Part shown: positions 16,211-25,492 of the stretch, one piece after another
Layout of the letters: each line of letters starts with the position of its first letter
Numbering within the stretch: the first letter of the stretch is position 1
Source: Longitalea arenae
GTDB taxonomy: Bacteria > Bacteroidota > Bacteroidia > Chitinophagales > Chitinophagaceae
DNA: 64,000 bases
Direction of reading: 5' to 3'
Assembly (NCBI RefSeq): GCF_016924755.1
Contig: NZ_JAFFJX010000004.1
Location: 248,001 to 312,000, forward strand
The notes under the pieces: generated by a model
Told to the model about the DNA's origin: nothing
The model's input: the letters and a program-made list of their open reading frames with translations, nothing else
Database searches by the model: none
Translations under genes and position numbers: made by a program

Positions 16211-17374
16211 ATGACCGCACCCCTTACCGTAGGTTTCCTGACGCCCTATTCAAGTACCTATCCCTATTATGCGCAGCACATGCTCACCGGCTGGCTGCTG
16301 GGTATGGAGCTTGATCCCGTGCGCCAGCGTTCCATTCAGTTCATGCAGGAATACACGAACCTGGGCAGTGCGCGTGATACGGAAACTGCAGCCCGGAAGC
16401 TGCTTTTCTTCAACCGGGTAGATGTTATATCGGGGCTGGTCAGTTATAAAGCCATTCCCGATATCACCCCCCTGATCGACCGGGAAAGAAAACCGGCTTT
16501 CTTTTTTGATATGGGGGAACATGTACCCTATTTCCCGCTGCTAAGTCCTGATATTTTTTATGCTTCCCATCAGTTATGGCAATCGCAATTCGCATTGGGC
16601 TACTGGGCGCAGAAAACCTATGGCAGCGGCGGGCATCTCATTATGCCGGTGTACGAAGCCGGCTATCATTTGAACAGCAGTTTTCAACAGGGTGTTGCTG
16701 CTGCCGGCGGCACACAGGTGCAGTTATCGGTGATCCCCTACGATCCCAACGACCAGAACCGTATGGAGCTGGGCGGCTTTTTCGACCGCCTGGCCAAAGA
16801 CCCACCTCCTTATGTACATGCCATCTTCAGTGGCGACCGCGGCACCGTGTTCCTCAAAAAATGGTTGAGCAGCGGTTTTCATAAAAAGATCCCCCTGCTG
16901 GTACAGGAAACGATGGCTTATGACGATATCCTTGCAGATATCAAACACATCGATCTTGAAATGTACACTGCCCAGCAATGGATCCGGGAATCAGAAGATA
17001 CATCGAACCAGGTGTTCGTAAAGAAATTCGAAAGCCTGGCCAAACAACCCGCCAATATCTACGCGCTAATGGGGTATGAGGCCGGACTAATATGGAAAGA
17101 GGTTCTGCCCTACGCATTGAAGAGAGACTGGGATACCGTGAAGCAACAATTACGCGAGGGAATTATCAATGGCCCAAGAGGCGAAAGGAATTTCTTTCCA
17201 AGATCAGGCTTTGCCTTACCTGCCACCAATATCCTCAAGCTTACAACAACGGGAAACCAAATACACAAACTTATTCTTGACCAGGGAAAAGGGATGCGCT
17301 TCGATGCACAGGAATTTGAATCGATCCATCGTGAAAGCGATTCAGGCTGGCAAAACCCCTTTCTCTGTTATTAA
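16211..17374 (+). CDS. Type 1 periplasmic-binding-fold protein lacking a signal peptide
   Basis: 387 residues. The order of secondary structure elements and motifs ('LTVGFLTPYSSTYPYYAQHMLTGWLLGMEL', 'VDVISGLVSYKAIPDITPLIDRERKPAFFFDMGE', 'GYWAQKTYGSGGHLIMP', 'NIYALMGYEAGLIWKEVL') is that of the Leu/Ile/Val-type substrate-binding (Peripla_BP_6) family. Unusually, it starts directly with the first beta strand: no signal peptide or lipobox is present and no upstream in-frame start would add one. No ABC permease or ATPase gene is nearby. It may be a cytoplasmic ligand sensor or a structural partner of the flanking tail-collar and T9SS proteins; that is inference. Confidence 0.75.
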   Translation: MTAPLTVGFLTPYSSTYPYYAQHMLTGWLLGMELDPVRQRSIQFMQEYTNLGSARDTETAARKLLFFNRVDVISGLVSYKAIPDITPLIDRERKPAFFFDMGEHVPYFPLLSPDIFYASHQLWQSQFALGYWAQKTYGSGGHLIMPVYEAGYHLNSSFQQGVAAAGGTQVQLSVIPYDPNDQNRMELGGFFDRLAKDPPPYVHAIFSGDRGTVFLKKWLSSGFHKKIPLLVQETMAYDDILADIKHIDLEMYTAQQWIRESEDTSNQVFVKKFESLAKQPANIYALMGYEAGLIWKEVLPYALKRDWDTVKQQLREGIINGPRGERNFFPRSGFALPATNILKLTTTGNQIHKLILDQGKGMRFDAQEFESIHRESDSGWQNPFLCY

Positions 17375-17383
17375 CAAAACACC

Positions 17384-20300
17384 ATGAAGCATTTTTACAT
17401 GCTGTTACTGGGTCTGCTTATTTGTACGTTGCACGGCAGCGCGCAGTATACAGTAACTACTATTGAAAGCAGCCAATACACCGCCCTGACCAAAGACAAC
17501 AGTAATAATATCTATGGCGTGCGGCTCAATCATTCGACCGGTAAGGGAGAAATTGTTAAATACACCAGTGGCAATGCAACCCCTGCCGTCATCTATGGTA
17601 ATTTAACGTTTGCAGGCGGCCTGGCCCAGGCCTATCCCTGGGGCCTGGCAGTAAACGCTGCCGGCGACCTGTTTGTAACAAATCCCGACGAAACTGTTGG
17701 CTGGCAGATCATCAAGCTGACAGCCCCTTCTTACACGGCAACAGTGGTACAGTCTGGCCGCTATTTTTCCACCCTTGCCATCGACCGGTCGAACAACCTG
17801 CTTTCTATGGAATATAATAACGCTACCAACCATTACCGGTTAGTGCGTTATTCATCCGGCGCCGAAAATATGGCGGGAACTGTACTGTGGAATGGTGTTC
17901 CTCTGCCGGCCGGCCTTAACACTACATATCCCTGGGGCATTGTATGTGACTCCCACGACAATATTTACGTACTCGACTTTCCGGTGAACAACGGCGGGCA
18001 ACTCTGGAAGTTAACGGCTCCTGGTTTTGGGGCTGCTGTGCTTGGTTCCAATAAAGTATATACCGCACTGGCCATAGATGCAGCAGATAATATTTATACA
18101 ACGGAATTCGTAAACAGTACAACATACCGGGTGATGAAATATGCCGATCCGGCAGGCACCGGTACGCAATTGTACAGCGGCTTAAGCGCTACAACGGGTA
18201 GCTTTCCCCTGGGCCTGGTAGTAAACAATACAGGAACCGTATACGCAGGTGATATGGCAGCGGCGCCCAATGGAAGGTTGATAACACTTGCACCGCCCGG
18301 TATTACCGTTTCCAGCGTGAACCGCAGCGATGCCAACCCCAGCAATGCCACATCAGTACAATATACAGTTACCTTCAGCGGAGCAGCCAGTAATGTAACA
18401 GCCAGTTCATTTGGCCTGACAACTACCGGGCTGACCGGCGCCAGCATCACTAATGTAAGTGGCAGTGGAAGCACCTATACCGTAACAGTAAACACCGGCA
18501 CTGGTGATGGCACCATCCGGCTGGATGTAAACGGAACAGGCATCACTCCCTCGATCACGAATGTACCGTTTACCGGCGGGCAGGTGTATACGATAGATAA
18601 AACAGCTCCTACCGGAACTATTACTATAAACAGCGGTGCAACGGCTACCAACAATGCCGGTGTAGTATTAACTATTACCGCGAATGATAATACTGCGATG
18701 CAAATGCAGTTCAACAATGATGGCGGCGCCTACAGCGCTTATGAAAACCTGGCCGCCACCAAGAACTGGATGCTTGCTGTTAGCGAGGGTACTAAAACGG
18801 TGAACATGCAGCTGAGAGACCAGGCGGGTAATGTGGCAAGTTTCTCAGACCAGATCATCCTTGACCTCACAGCGCCCACGACCAACCTGATCACCCAACC
18901 TGCCAACCCTTCCACCAGCAGTACAGCAGTATTTAGCTTCGATGCTTCTGAAACGGGTTGCACATTCGAAGGCAGTCTCGATGGCGGGGCCTTTACTGCA
19001 GTAAGCAGTCCCTTGACCTTAACCGGATTGGCCGATGGCAGCCATAGCCTCAGCGTACGTGCGCGGGACGCCGCAGGAAATATTGGAGCACCCGCAAACT
19101 ATACATGGACGATCGATGCGAACGGACCTATCGTTACGTCGGTGAACGTTCCGGCGAACGGATATTATAAAGCAGGCCAGGTACTCACTTTTACTGTTGG
19201 CTTCAATGAGAATACCACGGTGACCGGTACGCCAGGCCTGCCTGTGACCATTGGCGCAACAACCGTACAGGCCACCTATACCAGTGGATCAGGAAGCAGC
19301 ATGCTGGCCTTTGCATATACAGTGCAGCCAGGCGATCATGACATGGATGGTATTCAGGTTGGCACTAATTTGCAATTGAATGGCGGCAGCCTGGTAGATG
19401 CCATCGGTAATAACGCCAGTCTCACATTGAACAATGTGGCTTCCACGAACCTTGTAAGGGTGAATACGGTCATTCCATCCGTAACGCTGTCAACAACGGC
19501 ACCTGCCCAGGTGAATACGCCATTTACCGTAACCATTACTTTCAGTGAGGCAGTGACAGGTTTTACCGTGTCGGATATTAATGTATTGAACGCCGCCATC
19601 AGCAACCTGCAAACAACAGATAATATTTCCTACACAGTTCTGATAACCCCTACCGGCGACAGAACATATACTATAAGTGTTCCTGCCAACGCTGCATTCA
19701 ATGTTGGTAATAATGGCAATACGGCGTCCAATACGCTCTCGATCGTTTATGATGCTACAGCGCCGGTGATCACTTCGGTGAATGTACCAGCCAACGGTTA
19801 TTACAAGGCCGGCGACGTATTGACCTTTGTAGTGACCTTTGATGGACCTGTTGCCTTAAATACAGCAGGCGGAACACCCTATCTGCCCATTACTATTGGC
19901 GCCACTACCGTAAACGCTGCCTATGTCGGCGCCGGCGCCAACACGATCAGTTTCCGGTATACCGTTGTGAATGGCGACCAGGATATGGATGGTATAGCCG
20001 TGGCTGGAACTAATCTTATCGCGAATGGCAGCACCATCAGGGATGCAGCCGGCAACAATGCCAACCTTACCCTGAACAACGTTGGTGCTACTAATAATAT
20101 CTTTGTTAATACAGTGATACCAACGGTGACGATCAGCGGCACGCCTGCCCTGAATGGTCCATGGACAGCAACCATTACCTTCAGCGAAAATGTTACCGGA
20201 TTTACGGCTGCCGATATTACAACCACTAATGCAACCATCAGCAATCTGCAGGCGGTTAATGGCTTTACTTATACAGTAACTGTAACGCCGGCCGCAGAAG

Positions 20301-22783
20301 GCCAGGTAACCATGCAGGTGCCGGCAAATATTGCGCAGAACATAGGAGGCAACGGGAATTCAGCTTCAAGCCCATTCTCTTACATCTATGATATCTCTGC
20401 ACCGGTGATCACATCGGTAACTGTGCCTGCCAATGGCGTGTATAAAGCCGGCGACCAGTTGAACTTTAGGGTTAACTTCAGCGAGCAGATTACAGTTGCT
20501 GCAGGAACACCCACGCTTGAAATTGCGTTAACCAGCGGCACTGTGCAGGCAACCATGATCGCCAACAGCGGAAGTACAATTGATTTCCGGTACACGGTAC
20601 AGCCGGGTGATATGGATGCCAATGGTATTGCGTTGAACGCCCTGGGCTTGAATGGCAGCACCATTAAAGATGCAGCTAATAATAATGCGAATACAACCTT
20701 GAACAGCGTTGGCAATACCAGTGCAGTCATTGTAAATACAGGGACGCCTTCAGTAACAATAAGCCTGCCGGCGCCTTTCCCCCTGAATGCCGCCTGGACT
20801 GCCACTATCACCTTCAGCGAAGCGGTAACCGGTTTCACTGCCGGTGATCTGAGTGTTACCAACGCTACCGCCAGCAACCTGCAAACGGCAGATAATATTG
20901 TTTATACTGTTCTGATAACGCCAGTTGCAGAAGGCGGTGTGGGTGTTCAGGTGCCGGCGCATGTGGCCGTAAATAATGCCAGCACCGGTAACACCGTTTC
21001 CAACAATATTTCTTATTTGTACGATCCCAATCCACCGGTGATAACATCAGTAGCAGTGCCGGTGAATGGTTATTACAAAGCAGGTGATGTGCTCACTTTC
21101 ACCATTAACTGGAACGAGAACGTACGGGTAAGCGGCGCGCCAACACTACCTGTTGTAATCGGAAGCAGTACCGTACAGGCAATGTATACCGGCGGCACCG
21201 CTTTCACCAATGCCCTCACCTTCAGTTATACGGTGCAGGCTGGCGATATGGACCTGGATGGTATTTCATTGGGCAGCAGCCTGCAATTGAACAGCGCCAC
21301 GATTATCGACCAGTCTACCAATAATGCTGCCCTGACCTTGCAAAATCCAGGCAATACGGCAGGCGTGTTTGTACATACTGCACACCCGGCAGTCACCTTA
21401 TCAACTACCGCCGCAGCCCGCGTAAATACAGCATTTACCGTAACGGTGGTCTTCAATGAAGCAGTGACCGCACTGAGCGCTGGCGACTTTACGGTTGCGA
21501 ATGGTACAGCCAGTAACCTGCAAACAAGTGACAATATCACTTATACCCTGCTGGTAACGCCGGCCGCCGATGGTTCGGTGAGCATACAGCTGCCTGCCGG
21601 TTCAGCAATAAACATTGCTGGCAACGACAACCAGCTTTCAAATACGATTACCGTTAATTACGACGCTACGGCACCGGTGATCACGGCTGCACAAAACTTC
21701 AGCATTTTGCAGAACAGCAGCGCCGGTACACCAGTCGGCAAAGTAACCGCTACCGAGGCAACAGGCACCTTACAGAACTGGCTGATCACATCCGATGCAT
21801 CAGGCGGCGCCTTTGCGATCGATGGAAGCGGCAACCTCAGTGTTCAAAACGGAACCATCCTTAATAATAACGTGGGTAATACCGTTACCATAATAGTAAC
21901 TGTAAGCGATGGCCTCAATACCAGCGCAGCCACCCCGGTAGCGATCACTATTGCCCCTATCAATAAGGCGCCCGTGCTCGATGCGATCAGTAATGTGAGT
22001 ATTTGCGCCACCACAGATGCCCATACCATCCAGGTAAACGGCGCCTCGGCAGTAGAACCCGCACAAACCTATACCTTGAGCATTAGCAGCAACGAGGCTT
22101 ATTTTGATGCGCTTACCATTAACAACGCAGGTTTGATCAGTTACCGGCTGAAGAACAGCGTCACTTCGGGTGCAGCTACTATCACGGTGACCATTAAAGA
22201 CAATGGCGGCACGGCCAATGGGGGCATCGATACTTATCAGCGCAGCTTCACCATTACGGTAAACCCGCTGCCGGTAATAACCATCACCAGCGATAAAGGC
22301 AACAGCATTTCGAAAGGTGATATCGCGCATCTCACCGCAACAGGCGGCGCCACCTATGCCTGGGAAGCGAATAGCAGTATTGTGAGCGGTCAACAGAGCG
22401 CCATCGCCGAAGTAAGGCCGCAGGCAAACACCATTTACCGGGTAACTGCTACCAGCGCCCTGGGCTGCAGCAGCACAGCGGCTTTCAATATGTCGATCAT
22501 CGAAGACTTTAAAGTAGACGCTACCAATGTGCTTACGCCCAATGGCGACGGCAAAAACGACAGATGGGTGATCCGCAATATCGATAGCTATCCCGATAAC
22601 GAACTGAAGATCTTCGACCGGGCAGGACGACTGGTATATAGTCAGCGGAATTATAACAACACCTGGGATGGAAAACTGAACGGTCATCCGTTGGCGGAAG
22701 GCACTTACTACTATTTCCTGAGTATCTCCGGTGGCGCCAAAACCGCCAAAGGGTATATTACCATCATCCTGAAAGCAAATTGA
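17384..22783 (+). CDS. Giant T9SS type B secreted protein: beta-propeller plus Ig-like repeats
   Basis: 1799 residues. A signal peptide (1-20, ending GSAQ) precedes about 275 residues of NHL-like propeller repeats ('YPWGLAVNAAGDLFVTN', 'ALAIDAADNIYTTEF'). Three Ig-like domains follow (about 305-580). The core is four units of about 212 residues starting near 580, 793, 1005 and 1217. Each unit has a 'VPANGYYKAG' domain and a 'FSEAVTGFT..SNLQT' domain. After these come cadherin-like domains and, from about 1705, the gliding-motility-associated C-terminal (type B T9SS) sorting domain 'VLTPNGDGKNDRWVIRNID..FDRAGRLVYS..WDGKLNGHPLAEGTYYY'. It should be exported across the outer membrane and displayed or released, most likely as an adhesin. 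The PorP/SprF gene 21 bp downstream is its expected secretion partner. Confidence 0.9.
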   Translation: MKHFYMLLLGLLICTLHGSAQYTVTTIESSQYTALTKDNSNNIYGVRLNHSTGKGEIVKYTSGNATPAVIYGNLTFAGGLAQAYPWGLAVNAAGDLFVTNPDETVGWQIIKLTAPSYTATVVQSGRYFSTLAIDRSNNLLSMEYNNATNHYRLVRYSSGAENMAGTVLWNGVPLPAGLNTTYPWGIVCDSHDNIYVLDFPVNNGGQLWKLTAPGFGAAVLGSNKVYTALAIDAADNIYTTEFVNSTTYRVMKYADPAGTGTQLYSGLSATTGSFPLGLVVNNTGTVYAGDMAAAPNGRLITLAPPGITVSSVNRSDANPSNATSVQYTVTFSGAASNVTASSFGLTTTGLTGASITNVSGSGSTYTVTVNTGTGDGTIRLDVNGTGITPSITNVPFTGGQVYTIDKTAPTGTITINSGATATNNAGVVLTITANDNTAMQMQFNNDGGAYSAYENLAATKNWMLAVSEGTKTVNMQLRDQAGNVASFSDQIILDLTAPTTNLITQPANPSTSSTAVFSFDASETGCTFEGSLDGGAFTAVSSPLTLTGLADGSHSLSVRARDAAGNIGAPANYTWTIDANGPIVTSVNVPANGYYKAGQVLTFTVGFNENTTVTGTPGLPVTIGATTVQATYTSGSGSSMLAFAYTVQPGDHDMDGIQVGTNLQLNGGSLVDAIGNNASLTLNNVASTNLVRVNTVIPSVTLSTTAPAQVNTPFTVTITFSEAVTGFTVSDINVLNAAISNLQTTDNISYTVLITPTGDRTYTISVPANAAFNVGNNGNTASNTLSIVYDATAPVITSVNVPANGYYKAGDVLTFVVTFDGPVALNTAGGTPYLPITIGATTVNAAYVGAGANTISFRYTVVNGDQDMDGIAVAGTNLIANGSTIRDAAGNNANLTLNNVGATNNIFVNTVIPTVTISGTPALNGPWTATITFSENVTGFTAADITTTNATISNLQAVNGFTYTVTVTPAAEGQVTMQVPANIAQNIGGNGNSASSPFSYIYDISAPVITSVTVPANGVYKAGDQLNFRVNFSEQITVAAGTPTLEIALTSGTVQATMIANSGSTIDFRYTVQPGDMDANGIALNALGLNGSTIKDAANNNANTTLNSVGNTSAVIVNTGTPSVTISLPAPFPLNAAWTATITFSEAVTGFTAGDLSVTNATASNLQTADNIVYTVLITPVAEGGVGVQVPAHVAVNNASTGNTVSNNISYLYDPNPPVITSVAVPVNGYYKAGDVLTFTINWNENVRVSGAPTLPVVIGSSTVQAMYTGGTAFTNALTFSYTVQAGDMDLDGISLGSSLQLNSATIIDQSTNNAALTLQNPGNTAGVFVHTAHPAVTLSTTAAARVNTAFTVTVVFNEAVTALSAGDFTVANGTASNLQTSDNITYTLLVTPAADGSVSIQLPAGSAINIAGNDNQLSNTITVNYDATAPVITAAQNFSILQNSSAGTPVGKVTATEATGTLQNWLITSDASGGAFAIDGSGNLSVQNGTILNNNVGNTVTIIVTVSDGLNTSAATPVAITIAPINKAPVLDAISNVSICATTDAHTIQVNGASAVEPAQTYTLSISSNEAYFDALTINNAGLISYRLKNSVTSGAATITVTIKDNGGTANGGIDTYQRSFTITVNPLPVITITSDKGNSISKGDIAHLTATGGATYAWEANSSIVSGQQSAIAEVRPQANTIYRVTATSALGCSSTAAFNMSIIEDFKVDATNVLTPNGDGKNDRWVIRNIDSYPDNELKIFDRAGRLVYSQRNYNNTWDGKLNGHPLAEGTYYYFLSISGGAKTAKGYITIILKAN
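19123..21680 (+). repeat. Four ~636-bp internal repeats encoding 212-residue Ig-like units
   Basis: DNA segments beginning near 19123, 19763, 20399 and 21033 encode related units opening 'P(I/V)(V/I)TSV.VP.NG.YKAG' and closing 'YD..AP' or similar. The protein is well conserved between units while synonymous positions differ, so these are older duplications than the MBG array at 62.8-64 kb. Confidence 0.8.
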
Positions 22784-22804
22784 TAACATTAAATTTTTAC
22801 GATC

Positions 22805-23752
22805 ATGCGCTCTATAATAAATTCGAGATATACCAAACAGCTACGGTCGATGGTTGTATGCAGCCTGTTATCAACCGCCCTGTTTGTACAGAACAGCCTT
22901 GCCCAATCGCCCAGCAATGCAACCGGCCTGCTGGATCCTTCGGGCACTATGTTCTTTCAGAACCAATACCTGGGCAATGCCGCTATGGCGGGTATCGATT
23001 CGGGTTTACACCTGAATGCAGCCCACCGGCGTCAATGGCAAAACAGCATCGATGGCGCCCCGGTAAGCACTTTCTTTTCGGCCGATGTGAATACCGGCAA
23101 CAGGGGCGGGCTGGGTGTAAATGTTATGAACGATGTAGCCGGATTGATCAACCGGACCCGGCTGGGATTATCATATGCCTATCACATGCCGTTGAGCGCT
23201 ACCCGCAACCAGTTCCTGCATTTCGGGATGTCGCTTGCATTCAATTTTCAACGGGTAGATATGAGCAAGGTCGATGGAGATCTTACCGATCCGGCCCTGA
23301 TGGCTTACAATGCCCGTGACAACTATTTTGAAGGCGATTATGGCATGGCTTATACCGATGAGCACTGGAACCTGCAGGCAGCATTGCCGAATATCAGGGC
23401 CCTGTTCACCGGGGTTAATCGCGGCATTAACGGCGGTACCCTCATCTATTCAGCAGTTTCTTACAAATTCAAGAACGAAGGGGCTGTAAGCACCATAGAA
23501 CCGAAGCTCGCTTACCGGAACATCAGGGGTTATGACGACATCATCGACGCGGGCGTGAATGTTTCTTTCCTTGACGATGTGGCCAACATCATGGCCATGT
23601 ATCATACCTCAAAAAGTTTTACTGCCGGCATTGGTGTGAACATTAAAAGAACAGCCGTTATCCAGTTAATGTACACCGCACAAACCGGTGGTATTAGATC
23701 GTATGTCGATGGCGGCTACGAAATTGGCGCTACGGTGAATTTGTTTAAATAG
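22805..23752 (+). CDS. PorP/SprF family type IX secretion system membrane protein
   Basis: 315 residues. A signal peptide (about 1-34, ending NSLAQ) is followed by the family's conserved start ('GTMFFQNQYLGNAAMAGIDSGLHLNAAHRRQWQNSIDGAPVSTFFSADV') and a series of amphipathic beta strands ending 'YEIGATVNLFK', as in outer membrane barrels. PorP/SprF proteins are needed for secretion or anchoring of their neighbouring type B T9SS substrates. It sits 21 bp after the giant substrate gene and just before a strong terminator, so it is the last gene of the operon. Another start in a different frame at 22780 is a shadow. Confidence 0.92.
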   Translation: MRSIINSRYTKQLRSMVVCSLLSTALFVQNSLAQSPSNATGLLDPSGTMFFQNQYLGNAAMAGIDSGLHLNAAHRRQWQNSIDGAPVSTFFSADVNTGNRGGLGVNVMNDVAGLINRTRLGLSYAYHMPLSATRNQFLHFGMSLAFNFQRVDMSKVDGDLTDPALMAYNARDNYFEGDYGMAYTDEHWNLQAALPNIRALFTGVNRGINGGTLIYSAVSYKFKNEGAVSTIEPKLAYRNIRGYDDIIDAGVNVSFLDDVANIMAMYHTSKSFTAGIGVNIKRTAVIQLMYTAQTGGIRSYVDGGYEIGATVNLFK

Positions 23753-23773
23753 TGTTTTGCCATTCAAATATGT

Positions 23774-23805
23774 AAAATCCCCCCGGTGTGCCGGGGGGAT
23801 TTTTT
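23774..23805 (+). terminator. Strong intrinsic terminator after the PorP/SprF gene
   Basis: Perfect 13-bp stem AAAATCCCCCCGG (23774-23786) / CCGGGGGGATTTT (23791-23803) with a four-base loop TGTG and a continuing T tract. It closes the tail-collar/T9SS operon. Confidence 0.93.
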
Positions 23806-23872
23806 ATTGGATTTCCCTGAATACACAGATGAATAAATGGCTTATAACTAACTTTATATACAAGAATTAGCT

Positions 23873-24319
23873 ATGACCAATCATGATGACCAGGAACTGA
23901 AAAAAGCATTGGGTACACCAAAATTCTATATTGATACTCCCGGAAAGATCGACGGTGAACAGTATTATTGGTTTCCCAACCAGGGTAACAGCATGACGGA
24001 TCATACGGCCAGGTCAATTCCCGGCGGCAGCCTGGTACTGGGCCGCTTGTTATCGATCAACAGCATTAGCGATGTTCCCCTGCATCGCCCAATGGTCTTC
24101 ATTATAGATTTTAAGGGAGAACAATACTGTTTATTGAAAAGTCCCTGTGCTATCAAAACACCAGAAGAAAACACCGGCACCGAAATGCTTTGCCTGCACA
24201 GCTATAACCCCTCCCCCGGTTTTAATGACCTCTGGGTGCCATTCCATTATATTAAATACATGTTTATAGTAGAACGGGTTCGCCGGCCCGATGGCACTGA
24301 ATTCGTTCCGGAACCGTGA
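23873..24319 (+). CDS. Stand-alone S24/LexA-like peptidase-fold protein (tentative)
   Basis: 148 residues, no signal peptide, no DNA-binding domain. The segment 'FPNQGNSMTDHTARSIPGGSLVLGRLL' resembles the S24 (LexA/UmuD) active-site loop 'GdSM..I.dGd.vlv', with S40 as candidate nucleophile; K89 in 'QYCLLKSPC' would be the candidate general base, followed by 'LCLHSYNP..DLWVPFHYIKYMFIVERV'. If right, it is a domain freed from its usual helix-turn-helix or polymerase partner, with a role possibly in signalling or protein interaction. The spacing between Ser and Lys (49) is longer than in LexA, so catalysis is uncertain. Its neighbours do not help. Confidence 0.5.
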   Translation: MTNHDDQELKKALGTPKFYIDTPGKIDGEQYYWFPNQGNSMTDHTARSIPGGSLVLGRLLSINSISDVPLHRPMVFIIDFKGEQYCLLKSPCAIKTPEENTGTEMLCLHSYNPSPGFNDLWVPFHYIKYMFIVERVRRPDGTEFVPEP

Positions 24320-24341
24320 CCGGAACTTTCAACAAAAAGGA

Positions 24342-24371
24342 ACAGAACGGCTCTATATAAAACCGTTCTGT
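24342..24371. terminator. Bidirectional stem-loop between convergent genes
   Basis: Inverted repeat ACAGAACGG (24342-24350) / CCGTTCTGT (24363-24371) with a 12-base loop, between the S24-like gene (ends 24319) and the HD-Pnk gene (ends 24377). Confidence 0.65.
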
Positions 24372-24376
24372 AACTA

Positions 24377-25492
24377 TTATTCATCTTTAACGTGGTAGAT
24401 CACTTCATGCGCTTCCCAGGGCGCCGGTACTTCCAGTTTCGATACCAGTTTATCCACTGCCCTGCCCGGTACAACCGCCTCGCGGCCTTTGTTCTGCCCA
24501 TGCAATTTTTCATAGGGCACTTCTACATACACTAATTTAACATAGGCCTTATACGTAATAAACAGCTCTATCAACTGGCTGCGCATCTGGCGGGTAGTAT
24601 TGGTAGCGTTCCAAACAAATCCCTGCTTTTTGCGTAAATACGCCCGCGCTTTTTCCTTGGCCAGCTGCACTACCCTGCCATTGCCGCTTTTATCGGTGGC
24701 GGCAATTTTATGCTCTTTGCGGATGTTGTCGAGATTTATAACCGGCCAGTCTTTATAATGTTGTTGCACATAGGTATCCTTACCGGCGCCCGGCAAGCCG
24801 CTCATGAGGATCACTGTTGGGCCAAAATCATCAAAGGGAACGAAATCAGGGCCGTTCTTCGGGTTTTCGAAATACGTGAAGCGGGCATTGGCTGTTTTAA
24901 ATTCCTTTGCTTTGCCCCAGCAATCCTGCTCCTGGCACATTACTTCAAACAAGCCGATGCGATACAAGAGATCGGCCTGGTCAGCACTTATCCTCCCCAG
25001 CGCATCTGCTCTTGCGAGCATCGCCAATAATTGCGTGTCTATGCTTACACTGGCTTCAATCACCGTCCATACCGGGTCCCTTTTTTCCATGGCCCAGATC
25101 GGCTGGCCATGCAGGCGTACGAGCTGTACGATCTGTTCCCGGATCGCAAAAGGCGCGGGTTCTTCCATATATAATATGCGTCGCGCAGTCATGGCCCCTT
25201 TCTTCGAGTGGCCCTTTGAAGTGATACGGCCATCCGCTTCCTGTACCGTGGTTGAACGTTTCTCTACATCGTGCAGCAAGGCAGCCGCCCACATGAGCTC
25301 CTGATGCTGGGGAGAAAGCGCGTTAAACCCTTCCAGTTGCTGTAATGCTTCCATGACCATCTGCGTATGAATAGCCACATTTCCTTCAGCATGATGCACA
25401 GGGTCCTGCGGAATATCATCCATCTCACGAACCCAGCTGAAGCGCTCGTGTAAATGATCCCAATCTTTGTTTTCAGTCAAGGTCCACATCAT
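24377..25492 (-). CDS. HD-Pnk: HD-domain phosphoesterase fused to polynucleotide 5'-kinase (RNA end healing)
   Basis: 371 residues in two domains. Residues about 30-205 are an HD phosphohydrolase: 'HAEGNVAIHTQMV', the H74-D75 pair in 'AALLHDVEKR', and 'GHSKKGAMTARRIL'. Residues about 225-371 are a P-loop kinase: 'LMSGLPGAGKDTYV' (K238), 'VINLDNIRKEH', 'VWNATNTTRQMRSQLIELF'. This is the architecture of the bacterial HD-Pnk enzymes, in which the HD part removes 2',3'-cyclic or 3' phosphates and the kinase part phosphorylates 5'-OH ends, making broken RNA ready for ligation. Its start overlaps the upstream RNA ligase gene by 20 bp, so the two are translationally coupled. A second ATG lies at 25489. 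Confidence 0.88.
   Translation of the reverse strand: MMWTLTENKDWDHLHERFSWVREMDDIPQDPVHHAEGNVAIHTQMVMEALQQLEGFNALSPQHQELMWAAALLHDVEKRSTTVQEADGRITSKGHSKKGAMTARRILYMEEPAPFAIREQIVQLVRLHGQPIWAMEKRDPVWTVIEASVSIDTQLLAMLARADALGRISADQADLLYRIGLFEVMCQEQDCWGKAKEFKTANARFTYFENPKNGPDFVPFDDFGPTVILMSGLPGAGKDTYVQQHYKDWPVINLDNIRKEHKIAATDKSGNGRVVQLAKEKARAYLRKKQGFVWNATNTTRQMRSQLIELFITYKAYVKLVYVEVPYEKLHGQNKGREAVVPGRAVDKLVSKLEVPAPWEAHEVIYHVKDE

Noticed and set aside
21800-22789. 329-residue minus-strand frame inside the giant T9SS gene
   Set aside because: Antisense shadow of a repeat-rich gene with high GC at third positions; the plus-strand protein has recognisable domains throughout, including the sorting domain.
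22780-23319. 179-residue frame overlapping the start of the PorP/SprF gene
   Set aside because: Lies in another frame over a clear PorP/SprF gene; its sequence is Cys/Pro/Arg-rich, typical of a shadow frame.
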